Positions 8,025 to 16,796 of a stretch of 64,000 bases of DNA are shown piece by piece (position 1 is the stretch's first letter; the number at the start of each line of letters is the position of its first letter). The notes under the pieces are model-generated. The model had not been told where the DNA came from, searched no databases, and worked only from the letters and a program-made list of their open reading frames with translations. The stretch is from Ideonella livida (lineage in GTDB: Bacteria > Pseudomonadota > Gammaproteobacteria > Burkholderiales > Burkholderiaceae_C): contig NZ_JAAGOH010000018.1 of assembly GCF_010499455.1 (NCBI RefSeq), forward strand, positions 34,137 to 98,136, given 5' to 3'. The position numbers were made by a program, and so were the translations under genes.

Positions 8025-9014
8025 ATGTACACCCGCCGCCGCCACGGCCTGACCCGCCTGTTGGCCACCGCCCTGACCCTGGCCTGCGCCGCCCTGGCCC
8101 CCAGCGCCCACGCCGCCTGGCCTGACAAGCCCGTCAAGGTTATCGTGCCCTGCCCCGCCGGCTGCTCGCTGGACGGCATCGTGCGCACCCTGGCCGAGCC
8201 GTTGCGCGCCCGTTGGGGCCAGCCCCTGGTGGTGGAGAACCGCGCCGGCGCCGGCGGCACGCTGGGCATGGACGCCGTGGCCAAGGCCCCGGCCGACGGC
8301 CACACCCTGGGCATTGGCTTCAACGGTCCCATCGCCTTCGCGCCCTTCCTCTATAAGCGCCTGCCCTACCAGCCCGAACGTGACCTGCTGCCGGTGGTGC
8401 TGACCACCTCACAACCCAATGTGCTGGCCGTGCGTGCCGACCACCCCGCCCGCAGCCTGCCCGAGTTCCTGGCCTGGGCGCGCAAGGAAGGCAGCCGCCT
8501 GAGTTATGCCTCCGTCGGCAACGGCAGTTCCTCGCACCTGGCGGCCGAGTTGATGCTCAGCCAAATCGGGGTGGATGCGGTGCATGTGCCCTACAGCGGC
8601 TCCCCGCCAGCCGTCACCTCCTTGGCCGCAGGCGAGACGCAGATGCTCATCACCGTGGAGCCGCCCCTGATGCCCTTGATCCAGGGCGGCCGGGTACGCC
8701 TGCTGGCCACCACCGGCGCCAAGCGCATGGAGAGCCTGCCCCAGTTGCCCACCCTGGCCGAGTCCGGTCTGCCCGGCTTTGAGGCCCTGGCCTGGAATGG
8801 CCTGTTCGTGCCCGCCGGCACCCCGGCTGCGGTAGTGGAGCGCGTGAACGCCGACGTCAACGCCGTGCTGCAACAGCCCGCCGTGCGCGAAGCCCTGGCC
8901 AAGCAGGGCCTGGTGGTGGGCGGCGGCACGCCGGCCGCTTTCCGCGGCTTCATCCAGGACGAGTCCCGCAAGTGGGGCGCCGTCATCCGCAAGGTGGGCA
9001 TCACCATCGACTGA
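8025..9014 (+). CDS. Bug/TctC-family periplasmic substrate-binding protein
   Basis: Protein of 329 aa. The start is chosen at MYTRRRHGLTRLL because GAAGGAGA lies 8 nt upstream. A Sec signal peptide ends at AHA before AWPDKPVKVIVPCPAGCSLD, the conserved N-terminal strand of Bug proteins. KAPADGHTLGIG and HVPYSGSPPAVTSL are the expected ligand-pocket segments. Such receptors bind carboxylates in the periplasm for tripartite tricarboxylate transporters or for sensing. No TctA/TctB genes are nearby. The gene is first in a three-gene unit, 11 bp before an alcohol dehydrogenase. Confidence 0.92.
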   Translation: MYTRRRHGLTRLLATALTLACAALAPSAHAAWPDKPVKVIVPCPAGCSLDGIVRTLAEPLRARWGQPLVVENRAGAGGTLGMDAVAKAPADGHTLGIGFNGPIAFAPFLYKRLPYQPERDLLPVVLTTSQPNVLAVRADHPARSLPEFLAWARKEGSRLSYASVGNGSSSHLAAELMLSQIGVDAVHVPYSGSPPAVTSLAAGETQMLITVEPPLMPLIQGGRVRLLATTGAKRMESLPQLPTLAESGLPGFEALAWNGLFVPAGTPAAVVERVNADVNAVLQQPAVREALAKQGLVVGGGTPAAFRGFIQDESRKWGAVIRKVGITID

Positions 9015-9025
9015 AGCCCCACCCC

Positions 9026-10078
9026 ATGCTCGCCCTTCAAAAGACCTCCCCCGCCCCGGGCCTGACGCTGGCCGACGTGGCGCCCCCCGGCCCGCCGGGC
9101 CCGGGCCAAGCCTTGGTGCAGGTGCTGGCCACCGGCATCTGCGGCAGTGACCTGCATGTGGACGACTGGACCCCCAGCTACCACTTCATCGCGCCGCGCC
9201 TGCCGGTGACGCTGGGCCATGAGTTTGTGGGCCGCGTGCACGGCGGCCGGCTGGACGGGCAGCGTGTGGTGGTGCGCCCCTCGGTGGTGTGCGGCACCTG
9301 CGCGGCCTGCACCGCCGGCCAGCCTGATGCCTGCGAGACCCGCACCGGCCTGGGCATGACCCGCCCTGGCGCCTTTGCCCCCTGGGTGCTGGTGCCCGAA
9401 CGCAACTGCGTGCCCGTGCCCCCTGGCCTGCCCGACGCCCTGGCCACCCTGGCCGAGCCCCTGTCCATCGCCTGGCAGGCGCTGCAGGTGGCCGGGCCCG
9501 TGGCCGGCCAGCGGGTGCTGGTGATGGGCCCCGGCACCATTGGCCAAGGCGTGGCCCTGCTGGCCCGGCGTGCGGGCGCCGCCCAGGTGGTGGTGAGCGG
9601 CTTTGACGACGGCCCGCGCCTGCAGGCCCTGCGCGACATGGGTTTTGACGCCCTGGTGGACGTGGCCCGCCAGCCCCTGGCCGAGGCGGTGCACCCGCAC
9701 ACCGGCGGCGCGCCCTTTGACCTGGTGGTGGAGGCCACCGGCGTGCCCGCCACCATCACCCAGGCCCTGCCCTTGCTGCGTCGGCGCGGCGCGTTGGTGG
9801 TCACGGGCATCCACGCCACACCGCTGCCGCTGGACCTGACCACCCTGGTGCGGCGCGAGCAGCAGCTGCGCGGTTCCTTCCGCCCCCAGGAGGCGGCCTG
9901 GCCCGAGGTGCTGGCGTGGCTGGCCACCGAGGCCGAGACGCTGGCACCCATGGTCAGCCACGTGCTGCCCCTGGCCCGTGGGCTGGAGGGCTTTGCCCTG
10001 GCCCATGGGAAGCAGGCCACCAAGGTGGTGCTGTGCCCACCAGCCCCCACGGCGCCCGCGGAGCCCGCCCATGGCTGA
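9026..10078 (+). CDS. zinc-dependent alcohol dehydrogenase (medium-chain, Tdh/sorbitol dehydrogenase-like)
   Basis: Protein of 350 aa. The start at MLALQKTSPAPG follows the receptor gene by 11 bp. Catalytic-zinc residues appear in GICGSDLHVDD (Cys) and TLGHEFVGRVHGG (His, Glu). The structural-zinc lobe VCGTCAACTAGQPDAC carries four cysteines. The NAD(P)-binding Rossmann motif is VMGPGTIGQGVALLA. It should oxidise a secondary alcohol or polyol, or reduce the corresponding ketone. Co-transcription with a carboxylate receptor suggests a hydroxy-acid substrate, but that is inference. Its stop codon overlaps the next start. Confidence 0.88.
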   Translation: MLALQKTSPAPGLTLADVAPPGPPGPGQALVQVLATGICGSDLHVDDWTPSYHFIAPRLPVTLGHEFVGRVHGGRLDGQRVVVRPSVVCGTCAACTAGQPDACETRTGLGMTRPGAFAPWVLVPERNCVPVPPGLPDALATLAEPLSIAWQALQVAGPVAGQRVLVMGPGTIGQGVALLARRAGAAQVVVSGFDDGPRLQALRDMGFDALVDVARQPLAEAVHPHTGGAPFDLVVEATGVPATITQALPLLRRRGALVVTGIHATPLPLDLTTLVRREQQLRGSFRPQEAAWPEVLAWLATEAETLAPMVSHVLPLARGLEGFALAHGKQATKVVLCPPAPTAPAEPAHG

Positions 10079-10775
10079 CGCGCCCTGCGCCGCCCTGCCG
10101 CCCGGCTGGGCGCCCATTGGCGCCGTGCTGGCCCTGTGGAACGACGTGGACCCCACGCGCCTGGCCGACTATGAGCACTGGCACCGCCACGAGCACGTGC
10201 CCGAGCGCTGCACCGTCCCTGGCCTGCACTGGGGCCTGCGCTGGGCACGGGCCGACGCCGCACGCGGCCCGCGCTTTTTCACCCTCTACGGCTTGCGCGA
10301 CGCCGCCGTGTTGGACGAGCCCGCCTACCAGCGCCTGCTGCGCGAGCCCACCCCCGCCAGCCGCGCCATGCGCCCAGCCCTGCGCCAAGTCACCCGCTGG
10401 GTGTGCGCCGTGCCGGCAGAGCCGGTGGCCTTTGCCATGGCACAGGCCCAATTGGCCCGGCTGATGACGGCCCCCACCGTGGTCACTTGCGCCGACGAAC
10501 CACACCCCACCCAACGGGCCCCTGGCACCGGCCTGTGGCTGGCACGCTTGCCCCAGGCAGCCCCGCTGCCCTGGTTGTCGGCCACACAGCAAGACCGCAC
10601 GGCTGGAGCAGAAGCGGGGGCGGCCCGCGACACGGCGACACCCGTGGCTTGGCTGGGCCTGCTGACCGCCCCCGAAACCGTACCCGGCGCCCTGCGCGGC
10701 ACAGCACTCACGGCCCAATGGCGGGCCTTGCCTGTGGGCCAACACGCTCAGGAGCCGGCCCGGTCCGGGCGATGA
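10071..10775 (+). CDS. unknown protein with an EthD-like dimeric alpha-beta barrel segment
   Basis: Protein of 234 aa. Its ATG overlaps the end of the dehydrogenase gene by 8 bp, indicating translational coupling. The segment DYEHWHRHEHVPERCTVPGL near residues 22-45 has the W-x3-EHxPER pattern of EthD-like ferredoxin-fold proteins. Those usually bind or tautomerise small hydrophobic or acidic molecules as dimers. The C-terminal half is poorly conserved in appearance and Ala/Pro-rich. No signal peptide is visible. A role in the same pathway as the upstream dehydrogenase is inferred from the overlap. Confidence 0.7.
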   Translation: MADAPCAALPPGWAPIGAVLALWNDVDPTRLADYEHWHRHEHVPERCTVPGLHWGLRWARADAARGPRFFTLYGLRDAAVLDEPAYQRLLREPTPASRAMRPALRQVTRWVCAVPAEPVAFAMAQAQLARLMTAPTVVTCADEPHPTQRAPGTGLWLARLPQAAPLPWLSATQQDRTAGAEAGAARDTATPVAWLGLLTAPETVPGALRGTALTAQWRALPVGQHAQEPARSGR

Positions 10776-10894
10776 CGGCGCGGGACTCAGGAGGAACCGG
10801 TCGCCAGGCAAGGGACCTGGCCGCCGCACCTCAGCGCCCGAAGAAGAACCGTCGATGCGCCCGGTCTGCCCGCCACCCACCCTGCGGCCCACGA

Positions 10895-10931
10895 CCCCAG
10901 GCCGCCGCTTTCTGCAGCTGGCGGCCTGGGG
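10895..10931. other. long perfect hairpin between the dehydrogenase unit and the esterase gene
   Basis: Twelve-bp perfect GC arms (10895-10906 and 10920-10931) enclose a 13-nt loop. No T-run follows on either strand, so Rho-independent termination is unlikely. It lies in a 273-bp gap (10776-11048) that otherwise shows no gene. It may limit read-through or stabilise the upstream mRNA end. Confidence 0.4.
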
Positions 10932-11048
10932 CGGCGGCGCCAGCCACCCCGTCCACAGCGCCCCTTGCCTGTCCTCCTGTGGGATGACAGGCCGGTGCGC
11001 CCCATGGCGGCACCATCGGCCCTCCTGAGAAGAACACGGAGACCACCG

Positions 11049-12719
11049 ATGCCCCGCCCCACCACCGCCCGCCCCACCCTGCGCGCTGACGCGCCGGGCA
11101 CGCCCCTGCGCTTGGCCACCGCCCTGGCGCTGCTGGGCACCGCCCTGGCCGGCCCGGCCGCCGCCGCGCCTGCCGTGCTGGACGCCAGCGCCTGCGCCGG
11201 CCTGGCCACGCGGCTGGCCCCCGCCCAGCCCGGCCTCACCCTGCAGGCCGAGTGGATCCCCGCGCAGGCCCAGCGCCCCCCTGGCCAGGCGGACGGGCCG
11301 CTGCTGGCGGCCCACTGCCGCCTGGCCGGCCGCATGGCCGAGCGCACCGGCATCGACGGCCAGCCCTACCACATTGGCTTTGAGCTGCGCCTGCCGGCCG
11401 ACTGGAACGGCCGCCTGCTCTACCAAGGCGGCGGCGGCAACGACGGCGTCGTGCGCCCCGCCGTGGGCCACCAGGCCGCGCCGGGCTATGCCCTGAACCG
11501 GGGTTTTGCTGTGGTCAGCACCGATGCCGGCCACCAAAAGCCCACGGCCGACTTTGGCTTTGACCCCCAGGCCCGGGTGGACAACGCCTATGCGGCGCAT
11601 GACCGGGTGGCCACCCTGGCCAAGGCCCTGGTGCAGGGCGCCTACGCCCAGCCGGCGGCGCGCAGCTACTTCATCGGCTGCTCGGGTGGCGGGCGCCAGG
11701 CGATGATGATGACGCAGCGCTTTCCACAGCACTTTGACGGCGTGCTGGCCATCGCCCCGGCCATGCGTGTGTCCAAGGGCGCCACCATCGCCGCAGCCTG
11801 GGACACCCAGGCCCTGCAGGCCATTGCCCCCAAGGGCGGGGACGGCCAGCCAGTGCTCAGCCAGGCCTTGAGTGATGCCGACCTGGCCCGGCTGCGGGAC
11901 GGCATCCTGCAAGCCTGCGACGCGCAGGACGGCCTGGCCGACGGGCTGGTGTCTCACCCGGCAGCCTGCCGCTTTGACCCCGCCGCGCTGCAGTGCCGTG
12001 GCGCCAAGACCGAGCAGTGCCTGTCCGCCCCGCAGGTGGGCGCGCTGCAGCGCATCTTTGCCGGCGCCCGCGACAGCCAGGGCCGGGCGCTCTACTTCGG
12101 CTGGCCCTGGGATGCCGGCATCGGCCACCCGGCCAACGACTGGCGCGCCTGGAAGCTGGGCCGCTCACCCACCGCCCAAGCCGACTCACGCCATGTGTTC
12201 CTGATGCAGGATGCGCTGCAGGGCTACTTCGTCACCCCGCCCGACCGGGGCCTGAGCCTCTACCGCTTTGACTTTGACCGCGACCCGGCCCGCATGGACG
12301 CCCACGCCTGGATGTTCAACACCGCCGACGACGTGGCCCTGACCGGCTTCAAGGCCCGGGGCGGCAAGCTGCTGCTGGCCCACGGCATGGCCGACGCCAT
12401 CTTCTCGGCCCATGAGACGGTGGACTACCACCAGCGCATGCGCGCGGTGCACGGCGCGGGCCTGGACGACTTCTCGCGCCTGTTCCTCGTCCCCGGCATG
12501 GGCCATTGCAGTGGCGGCGCGGCCACCGACAGCTTTGACGGCTTGCAGGCCCTGGTGGACTGGGTGGAGGACGGCCGGGCCCCGGCCCGCATCACCGCCC
12601 GGGGCACCCGCGTGTTCCCGGGCCGCAGCCGGCCGCTGTGCCCCTGGCCGCAGCATGCCCACTACAACGGGCAGGGCGACCCGGAAGACGAGCGCAGCTT
12701 CAGCTGCCGGGGCGACTGA
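11049..12719 (+). CDS. exported tannase/feruloyl-esterase-family hydrolase, MHETase-like
   Basis: Protein of 556 aa with a Sec signal ending AGPAAAA; GGAGA lies 7 nt before the ATG. The tannase-family CS-D-HC motif is complete: C211-S212 in YFIGCSGGG, D449 in HGMADAIFS, H486-C487 in PGMGHCSGG, where the two cysteines should form a disulfide at the active site. Upstream are AERTGIDGQPYHIGFELRLP and FGFDPQARVDNAY. The lid region carries WRAWKLG (W365-G371) and an arginine, R381, 15 residues before TPP. By hand alignment from memory these match lid Trp397 and carboxylate-binding Arg411 of Ideonella MHETase; Glu226 of MHETase is Gly here. It is predicted to hydrolyse aromatic carboxylate esters in the periplasm. 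MHET activity is a hypothesis. Confidence 0.85.
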   Translation: MPRPTTARPTLRADAPGTPLRLATALALLGTALAGPAAAAPAVLDASACAGLATRLAPAQPGLTLQAEWIPAQAQRPPGQADGPLLAAHCRLAGRMAERTGIDGQPYHIGFELRLPADWNGRLLYQGGGGNDGVVRPAVGHQAAPGYALNRGFAVVSTDAGHQKPTADFGFDPQARVDNAYAAHDRVATLAKALVQGAYAQPAARSYFIGCSGGGRQAMMMTQRFPQHFDGVLAIAPAMRVSKGATIAAAWDTQALQAIAPKGGDGQPVLSQALSDADLARLRDGILQACDAQDGLADGLVSHPAACRFDPAALQCRGAKTEQCLSAPQVGALQRIFAGARDSQGRALYFGWPWDAGIGHPANDWRAWKLGRSPTAQADSRHVFLMQDALQGYFVTPPDRGLSLYRFDFDRDPARMDAHAWMFNTADDVALTGFKARGGKLLLAHGMADAIFSAHETVDYHQRMRAVHGAGLDDFSRLFLVPGMGHCSGGAATDSFDGLQALVDWVEDGRAPARITARGTRVFPGRSRPLCPWPQHAHYNGQGDPEDERSFSCRGD

Positions 12720-12736
12720 GGGCCGCTGGCGGTGCC

Positions 12737-14407
12737 TCAGCGGGCGGCCGCCACGGTGCGGTCGATCCAGTCGAACAGCTCGGGCAGGTCGTAGTCACCA
12801 CTGTGCGGCCGGTCCCAGGACAGGGCCAGGTCCACAGACAGGCCGCGGTGGCGGGCGGCGGCGGCCAGCAGCACGGGGACGGCCAGGGCGGTGTCCTTGT
12901 CCTGCGTGCCGTGGCGGATGCGCCAGTGCGGCGCCGGCACGCTGCCGGCGTCGGACCGCAGCAGCTGCACCACAGCGTCCATGCGGTCCACCGTGGCGGC
13001 GTCGGCCGCCGTGGCGCCGGGCACGGTACTGCGCGCCAGAGCCCAGGCGGTGAAGTGGCGCTTGTCGGTGCGCGCATCGCCAAAGAGCTGGTTCTCGCCA
13101 CTGCCCAGGGCCACATCGTCAAAAGCCGGTGTCACCTTCAGGCGGCCCAGGGCGCGCCGGTAGGCCTCCCAGTCCAGGCCGGTGACACGCCCCCCCTCCA
13201 CCGTGAGCCAAGTCCGCCCGGCCAGCGACTGCCCGGTGGCCAGCGCGCGCTGCGCCGAGGCCAGCACCTGGGCCACCACCGCGTCACGCAAGGGGCCGCT
13301 GCCATCGGCGGCCAAGGTAAGGGGGCGGCCCGCCTCGTCCTTCAGGCCCAGGCCGTTGACATGCGCCGGGAAGGCCGCCGCCAGCTCGGCCGAGAGGGCC
13401 TGCTGCGCCGGGCTGAGGGTGCCCGGCACCTCTCGGCGCTGCACCGCGTGGTCCAGCATGGTGATGTCGATGCGGCGGTAGTCGTGCACCCCTTGGAACT
13501 GCCACTCGTAGGCCTCGTCGGCATGGGCCAGGTGCGTGATGGGGCAATAGGCCGAGACGGCGAAGATGGGGTCTGGGGCGGGCGCGGCGCCCAAAGCCTG
13601 TAGTTCGGCCTGCACTGCGGCCTGCAGTTCGGCCTGCCTGGCCATGCTGCCACCACTGGCACCCAGCAAGGCGGAGAGCGCACCGCCCGCACTGGTGCCA
13701 TTGGAGACGATGCGGTCGGCCCGGCCGCCGGGCAGGCGGCCTGCGTTGAAGTGCAGCCAGCGCACAGCGGCCTTCAGGTCCACCAGGGCCGCGGGGGCTT
13801 TGCCGGTCCAGGTGCCATCGGTCGCACGCAGGGTGCGCCCGCGCACGCCCGGTGAGGCCACCACATAACCGTGGGCCAGGGCCTGGGCGATGGTGCTGGG
13901 GCCGTTGCCGCCCGGGCCTGCTCCCGGCGGGCCGCCGGTGGGGGGGCCACCAGGCGCCGACGCGGCCCCGGGGGGCGGCCCGCTGCGCCCGGCCGGCGTG
14001 CCGGGCCGTGCCGGCAGGTAGCCCCCCACCGCATTGGGCAGAAAGATGGGCGCGGTCTGCGCCGTGTAGCGGCCCACCGCGCCGCCCTGGAAGTAGGCCT
14101 CGGGGATGTAGAGGTTCAAGACCTGGTAGGCCGGCTCCACCGGCCGGGTGACGGTGGGCAGGCCTTCATAGGCCCGCACCGCCAGCGCCAGCCCGTTGAC
14201 CTGCACCGTCATGGGGGTGAAGCGGCTGGCGTCAAAGCGCAGTTGCAGCTCAGGCGCGCTCAGGTCAGGTGGGCGCGGGGCATGGGGGTCTAGCCGGGCG
14301 GCGGCGTCCGCGGCCGGGGTGGTGGACGGCGTGGCGCCGCAGGCGGCCAGCGCAGCGCTGGCCAGCAAGGCCAGGCCGTGGCGGCGGGAGAGAGGGGGCA
14401 GGGGCAT
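12737..14407 (-). CDS. alpha/beta-hydrolase lipoprotein, subtype-B tannase-like
   Basis: Protein of 556 aa with a lipoprotein signal (ASAALAAC lipobox at about residue 22), so it is probably anchored in a membrane facing the periplasm. The nucleophile motif is SNGTSAGGALSALLG, with candidate acid and base toward the C-terminus (APHWRIRHGTQDKDTALAV). Residues about 130-165 form a Pro/Gly-rich insert. Overall layout resembles bacterial subtype-B tannases, which hydrolyse galloyl and related phenolic esters. The frame continues upstream, but the lipoprotein signal fixes the start at MPLPPLSRRHG. It converges with the MHETase-like gene, 17 bp apart. Confidence 0.75.
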   Translation of the reverse strand: MPLPPLSRRHGLALLASAALAACGATPSTTPAADAAARLDPHAPRPPDLSAPELQLRFDASRFTPMTVQVNGLALAVRAYEGLPTVTRPVEPAYQVLNLYIPEAYFQGGAVGRYTAQTAPIFLPNAVGGYLPARPGTPAGRSGPPPGAASAPGGPPTGGPPGAGPGGNGPSTIAQALAHGYVVASPGVRGRTLRATDGTWTGKAPAALVDLKAAVRWLHFNAGRLPGGRADRIVSNGTSAGGALSALLGASGGSMARQAELQAAVQAELQALGAAPAPDPIFAVSAYCPITHLAHADEAYEWQFQGVHDYRRIDITMLDHAVQRREVPGTLSPAQQALSAELAAAFPAHVNGLGLKDEAGRPLTLAADGSGPLRDAVVAQVLASAQRALATGQSLAGRTWLTVEGGRVTGLDWEAYRRALGRLKVTPAFDDVALGSGENQLFGDARTDKRHFTAWALARSTVPGATAADAATVDRMDAVVQLLRSDAGSVPAPHWRIRHGTQDKDTALAVPVLLAAAARHRGLSVDLALSWDRPHSGDYDLPELFDWIDRTVAAAR

Positions 14408-14531
14408 GGCAGGCAATCCAAGGGCGTGCGGGCCAGCGGCTGCGCCGGACCCGCAGGGCCGCATCTTAGGCAGCGCCTGCTTCGGCCTTGTTTCCGGCCC
14501 CGGACTCGCGGTCCGCCCTGCCTCGCAAAGC

Positions 14532-15458
14532 TCAGGCCTCGGCGGGCCGATCCCAGGGGGCCACCGGCCCGCCAAAGCGCGCGGCCAGAAAGTCCACCAG
14601 CAGCCGCAGGGCCAGGGGCTGATGGCGGCGGCTGAGGTACACGGCGTACACGCCCAGGACCTCGGGCTCATGGTCGGGCAGCAGGCGCACCAGGGCCCCG
14701 CGGGCCAGGTCTTCGGCCACGTAGTAGGTGGGCAGCATGGCGATGCCCGCGCCCAGCAGCGCAGCCCGGCGCAGCACCGCGGTCTCGTTGGTGGCCAGCT
14801 CCCCCTGCACACCCACCGTGCTGACAGGGCCCTGCGCCGGCGGCACCGGCGCCAGGCGGTAGGTGGTGCCGCTGCCGTGTGCATGGGTCAGGTGCCGGTG
14901 GTCGGCCAGCTCTGCCGGGGTACGGGGCAGGCCGTGGCGGGTCACATAACCCGGCGCGGCACACAACACCGAGCGGCACACCGCCAGCGGCCGGCTCAGC
15001 AGCGCTGGGTCCAGCTGCCGGCTGATGCGCACGGCCAGGTCGATGCGGTCTTCCACCAGGTCCACCGCACGGTCGCTGGCCAGCAGCTCCACCTGCACCC
15101 GGGGGTGCAGGGCCCGAAAGTCCACCACCGCCGCGGTGAGCTGGGCGTCGGCAAACGAGGCCGAGGTGCTCACCCGCAGCCGGGCCTGGGGCTCGCGGCG
15201 GCCATCGCCGGCGCGCTGGCGCATGTCCTCGGCCAGTTCCAGCCAGGCCCGGGTGCTGGCCAGCGCGGTCTGCCCCGCCTCCGTCAGGCTGATGCGGCGG
15301 GTGGTGCGGTGCAGCAGGCGCGCCCCCAGCCAGTCCTCCGCCGCAGCCAGGTAGCGGCTGACCATGGCGGCCGACATGTCCAACCGTTCGGCGGCCCGGG
15401 TCAGGCTGCCGCTGTCGGCCACTTCCACAAACACCTGGGCAGCAGTCAGTCGGTCCAT
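14532..15458 (-). CDS. LysR-family regulator, divergent from the MBL-fold gene
   Basis: Protein of 308 aa. The helix-turn-helix is SLTRAAERLDMSAAMVSRYL (about residues 17-36), followed by LLHRTTRRISLTEAG, typical of the CrgA/DmlR-like branch. The effector domain carries LRVSTSASFADAQLT and ends VDFLAARFGG. It is separated by 107 bp from the oppositely oriented MBL-fold gene, its likely target. The tannase-like lipoprotein gene downstream on the same strand may also belong to its regulon. The ligand is unknown. Confidence 0.9.
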   Translation of the reverse strand: MDRLTAAQVFVEVADSGSLTRAAERLDMSAAMVSRYLAAAEDWLGARLLHRTTRRISLTEAGQTALASTRAWLELAEDMRQRAGDGRREPQARLRVSTSASFADAQLTAAVVDFRALHPRVQVELLASDRAVDLVEDRIDLAVRISRQLDPALLSRPLAVCRSVLCAAPGYVTRHGLPRTPAELADHRHLTHAHGSGTTYRLAPVPPAQGPVSTVGVQGELATNETAVLRRAALLGAGIAMLPTYYVAEDLARGALVRLLPDHEPEVLGVYAVYLSRRHQPLALRLLVDFLAARFGGPVAPWDRPAEA

Positions 15459-15565
15459 TTCAACGATTCATGCAATAGAAAATCCACCGACGCGCAGTTT
15501 ATGGCCGCATCACGCATCAATACAGTGCCTGCACCGTGTTGAACCCCTGCTGAAAGGACCTGCCC

Positions 15566-16474
15566 ATGACCTCCGCCCTGAACTGGATCCGCCGCGCCAC
15601 CGCCGCCTTCACCCTGGGGGTGGTGGCCGCCGGGCCCGCCGCCGCACAGGCTCCTGCCGCCCCGGCCACGCCAGCCGCCCTGAGCCTGCGGGTGCACAAC
15701 ACCGAGGCGGGCAGCTTCCATGTGAATGCGGTGGTGCTGAGCGGCTCCACCGAGTCGCTGCTGATCGACACCGGGTTCAGCCGGGCCGACGCGCTGCGCA
15801 TTGCCGCCCTGGTGCTGGAGTCCGGCAAGCCGCTCACCACCATCCTGGTGAGCCAGGCCGACCCAGACTTTTACTTCGGCACCGAAACGCTGCAGGCGCT
15901 GTTTCCGCAGGCGCGGGTGGTGAGCACACCGGCCGTGCGCGAGAAGATCCAGGCCAAGATGGTCGCCAAGCTGGCCTTCTGGGGCCCTAAGTTGGGCGCC
16001 AACGCCCCCCGGCAGCCGGTGCTGCCCGAGGCCTTGACCGGCACCACCCTGCTGGTGGACGGCCAGGCGGTGGAGCTGCGCGGCACCACGGGGCTGCTGG
16101 CCCACCGGCCCTATGTGTGGGTGCCCTCGCTGCGGGCGGTGGTGGGCGCGCTGGGGGTGTTTGGTCAACTGCACGTGTGGACGGCCGACACCCAAACCCT
16201 GGCCGAGCGCCAAGCCTGGACGGCCCAGTTGGACGAGATGCTGGCCCTGCGACCGGCGGTGGTGGTGCCGGGCCACATGGCCGCGGGCACCCCGCTGGAC
16301 CTGACCTCCATCGCCCACACCCAGGCCTACCTGCGCCGCTTTGAGGCCGAGGCGGCCCGTGCCGCTGACGCCGCCGCCCTGAACGCCGCCATGCGCCAGG
16401 CCTATCCCGGCGCCGGGCTGACCTTGGCCCTGGACATTGGCGCCAAGGTGGCCAAGGGCGAGATGAAGTGGTGA
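15566..16474 (+). CDS. exported MBL-fold protein with a degenerate metal site
   Basis: Protein of 302 aa with a signal peptide ending GPAAAQA; AAAGGA lies 9 nt before the ATG. The fold is recognisable from SLLIDTGFSRADAL followed by a strand-loop at TTILVSQADPDFYFG. In ordinary metallo-beta-lactamase proteins that loop is THxHxDHxxG. Here the first His is Gln, the second is Asp and the last is Phe; only the Asp is kept. A later His (VVVPGHMAAG) remains. The protein may bind metal differently, be catalytically altered or serve as a binding protein. Divergence from a LysR gene implies inducible expression. Confidence 0.75.
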   Translation: MTSALNWIRRATAAFTLGVVAAGPAAAQAPAAPATPAALSLRVHNTEAGSFHVNAVVLSGSTESLLIDTGFSRADALRIAALVLESGKPLTTILVSQADPDFYFGTETLQALFPQARVVSTPAVREKIQAKMVAKLAFWGPKLGANAPRQPVLPEALTGTTLLVDGQAVELRGTTGLLAHRPYVWVPSLRAVVGALGVFGQLHVWTADTQTLAERQAWTAQLDEMLALRPAVVVPGHMAAGTPLDLTSIAHTQAYLRRFEAEAARAADAAALNAAMRQAYPGAGLTLALDIGAKVAKGEMKW

Positions 16475-16548
16475 GACAACGCCCACGGCGGCGAGACACG
16501 GTCGGCTTTCCGGTCCGTCCGCCACGGTGGCAACCGTTCTTCCGGTCT

Positions 16549-16574
16549 TGGCGGTGGCCTGCAGGCCACCGCCA
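16549..16574. repeat. perfect 26-bp palindrome
   Basis: Both strands read the same across 16549-16574, centred on CTGCAG, with arms beginning TGGCGGTGGCC. No T-run follows. It could be a 3'-end stabilising hairpin, a transcription barrier between the convergent genes or a protein-binding site. Confidence 0.55.
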
Positions 16575-16765
16575 CGGGGCGGGCCCCTGGCGTAGCGCCT
16601 GGCACGACTCGTGCTGTAACGGCTCATCCTCCGGTGTCAGGCCAGAGGGGCGGCAGGTCAGCTGAGTGTCTAGGGGTGGATGCGTTGGGGCTGATCTGTC
16701 GGGTTCACCTGCACCCGGTGCGACTGGAACATGGCAAGCGAGCGACGTGCGCCCGGGTCTTTGCA

Positions 16766-16796
16766 GGGGCTGCCCTTCACGGGGCAGCCCCTTTTT
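16766..16796 (+). terminator. intrinsic terminator, plus strand
   Basis: A 10-bp stem (GGGGCTGCCC / GGGCAGCCCC) with a 6-nt loop is followed by TTTTTCTT. It would stop transcription from the MBL-fold gene, or from an unannotated transcript, before it meets the convergent esterase gene ending at 16871. Confidence 0.8.

Noticed and set aside
7340..8332. Minus-strand frame containing pieces similar to the FadB-type protein
   Set aside because: Only about 45 codons match, in two different frames; the rest is antisense to the secreted-protein and receptor genes. Treated as a pseudogene fragment instead.
10965..11048. Longer N-terminus for the MHETase-like esterase
   Set aside because: The upstream residues are Arg/Pro-rich without a signal; the GGAGA-preceded ATG at 11049 directly yields a good signal peptide.
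16549..16574. 26-bp palindrome as an intrinsic terminator
   Set aside because: No T-run on either strand; the true terminator is at 16766-16796.
16680..16760. Possible tRNA or 6S-like RNA before the terminator
   Set aside because: A partial stem exists, but no cloverleaf, anticodon arm or T-loop can be built and no 6S consensus bubble was evident.
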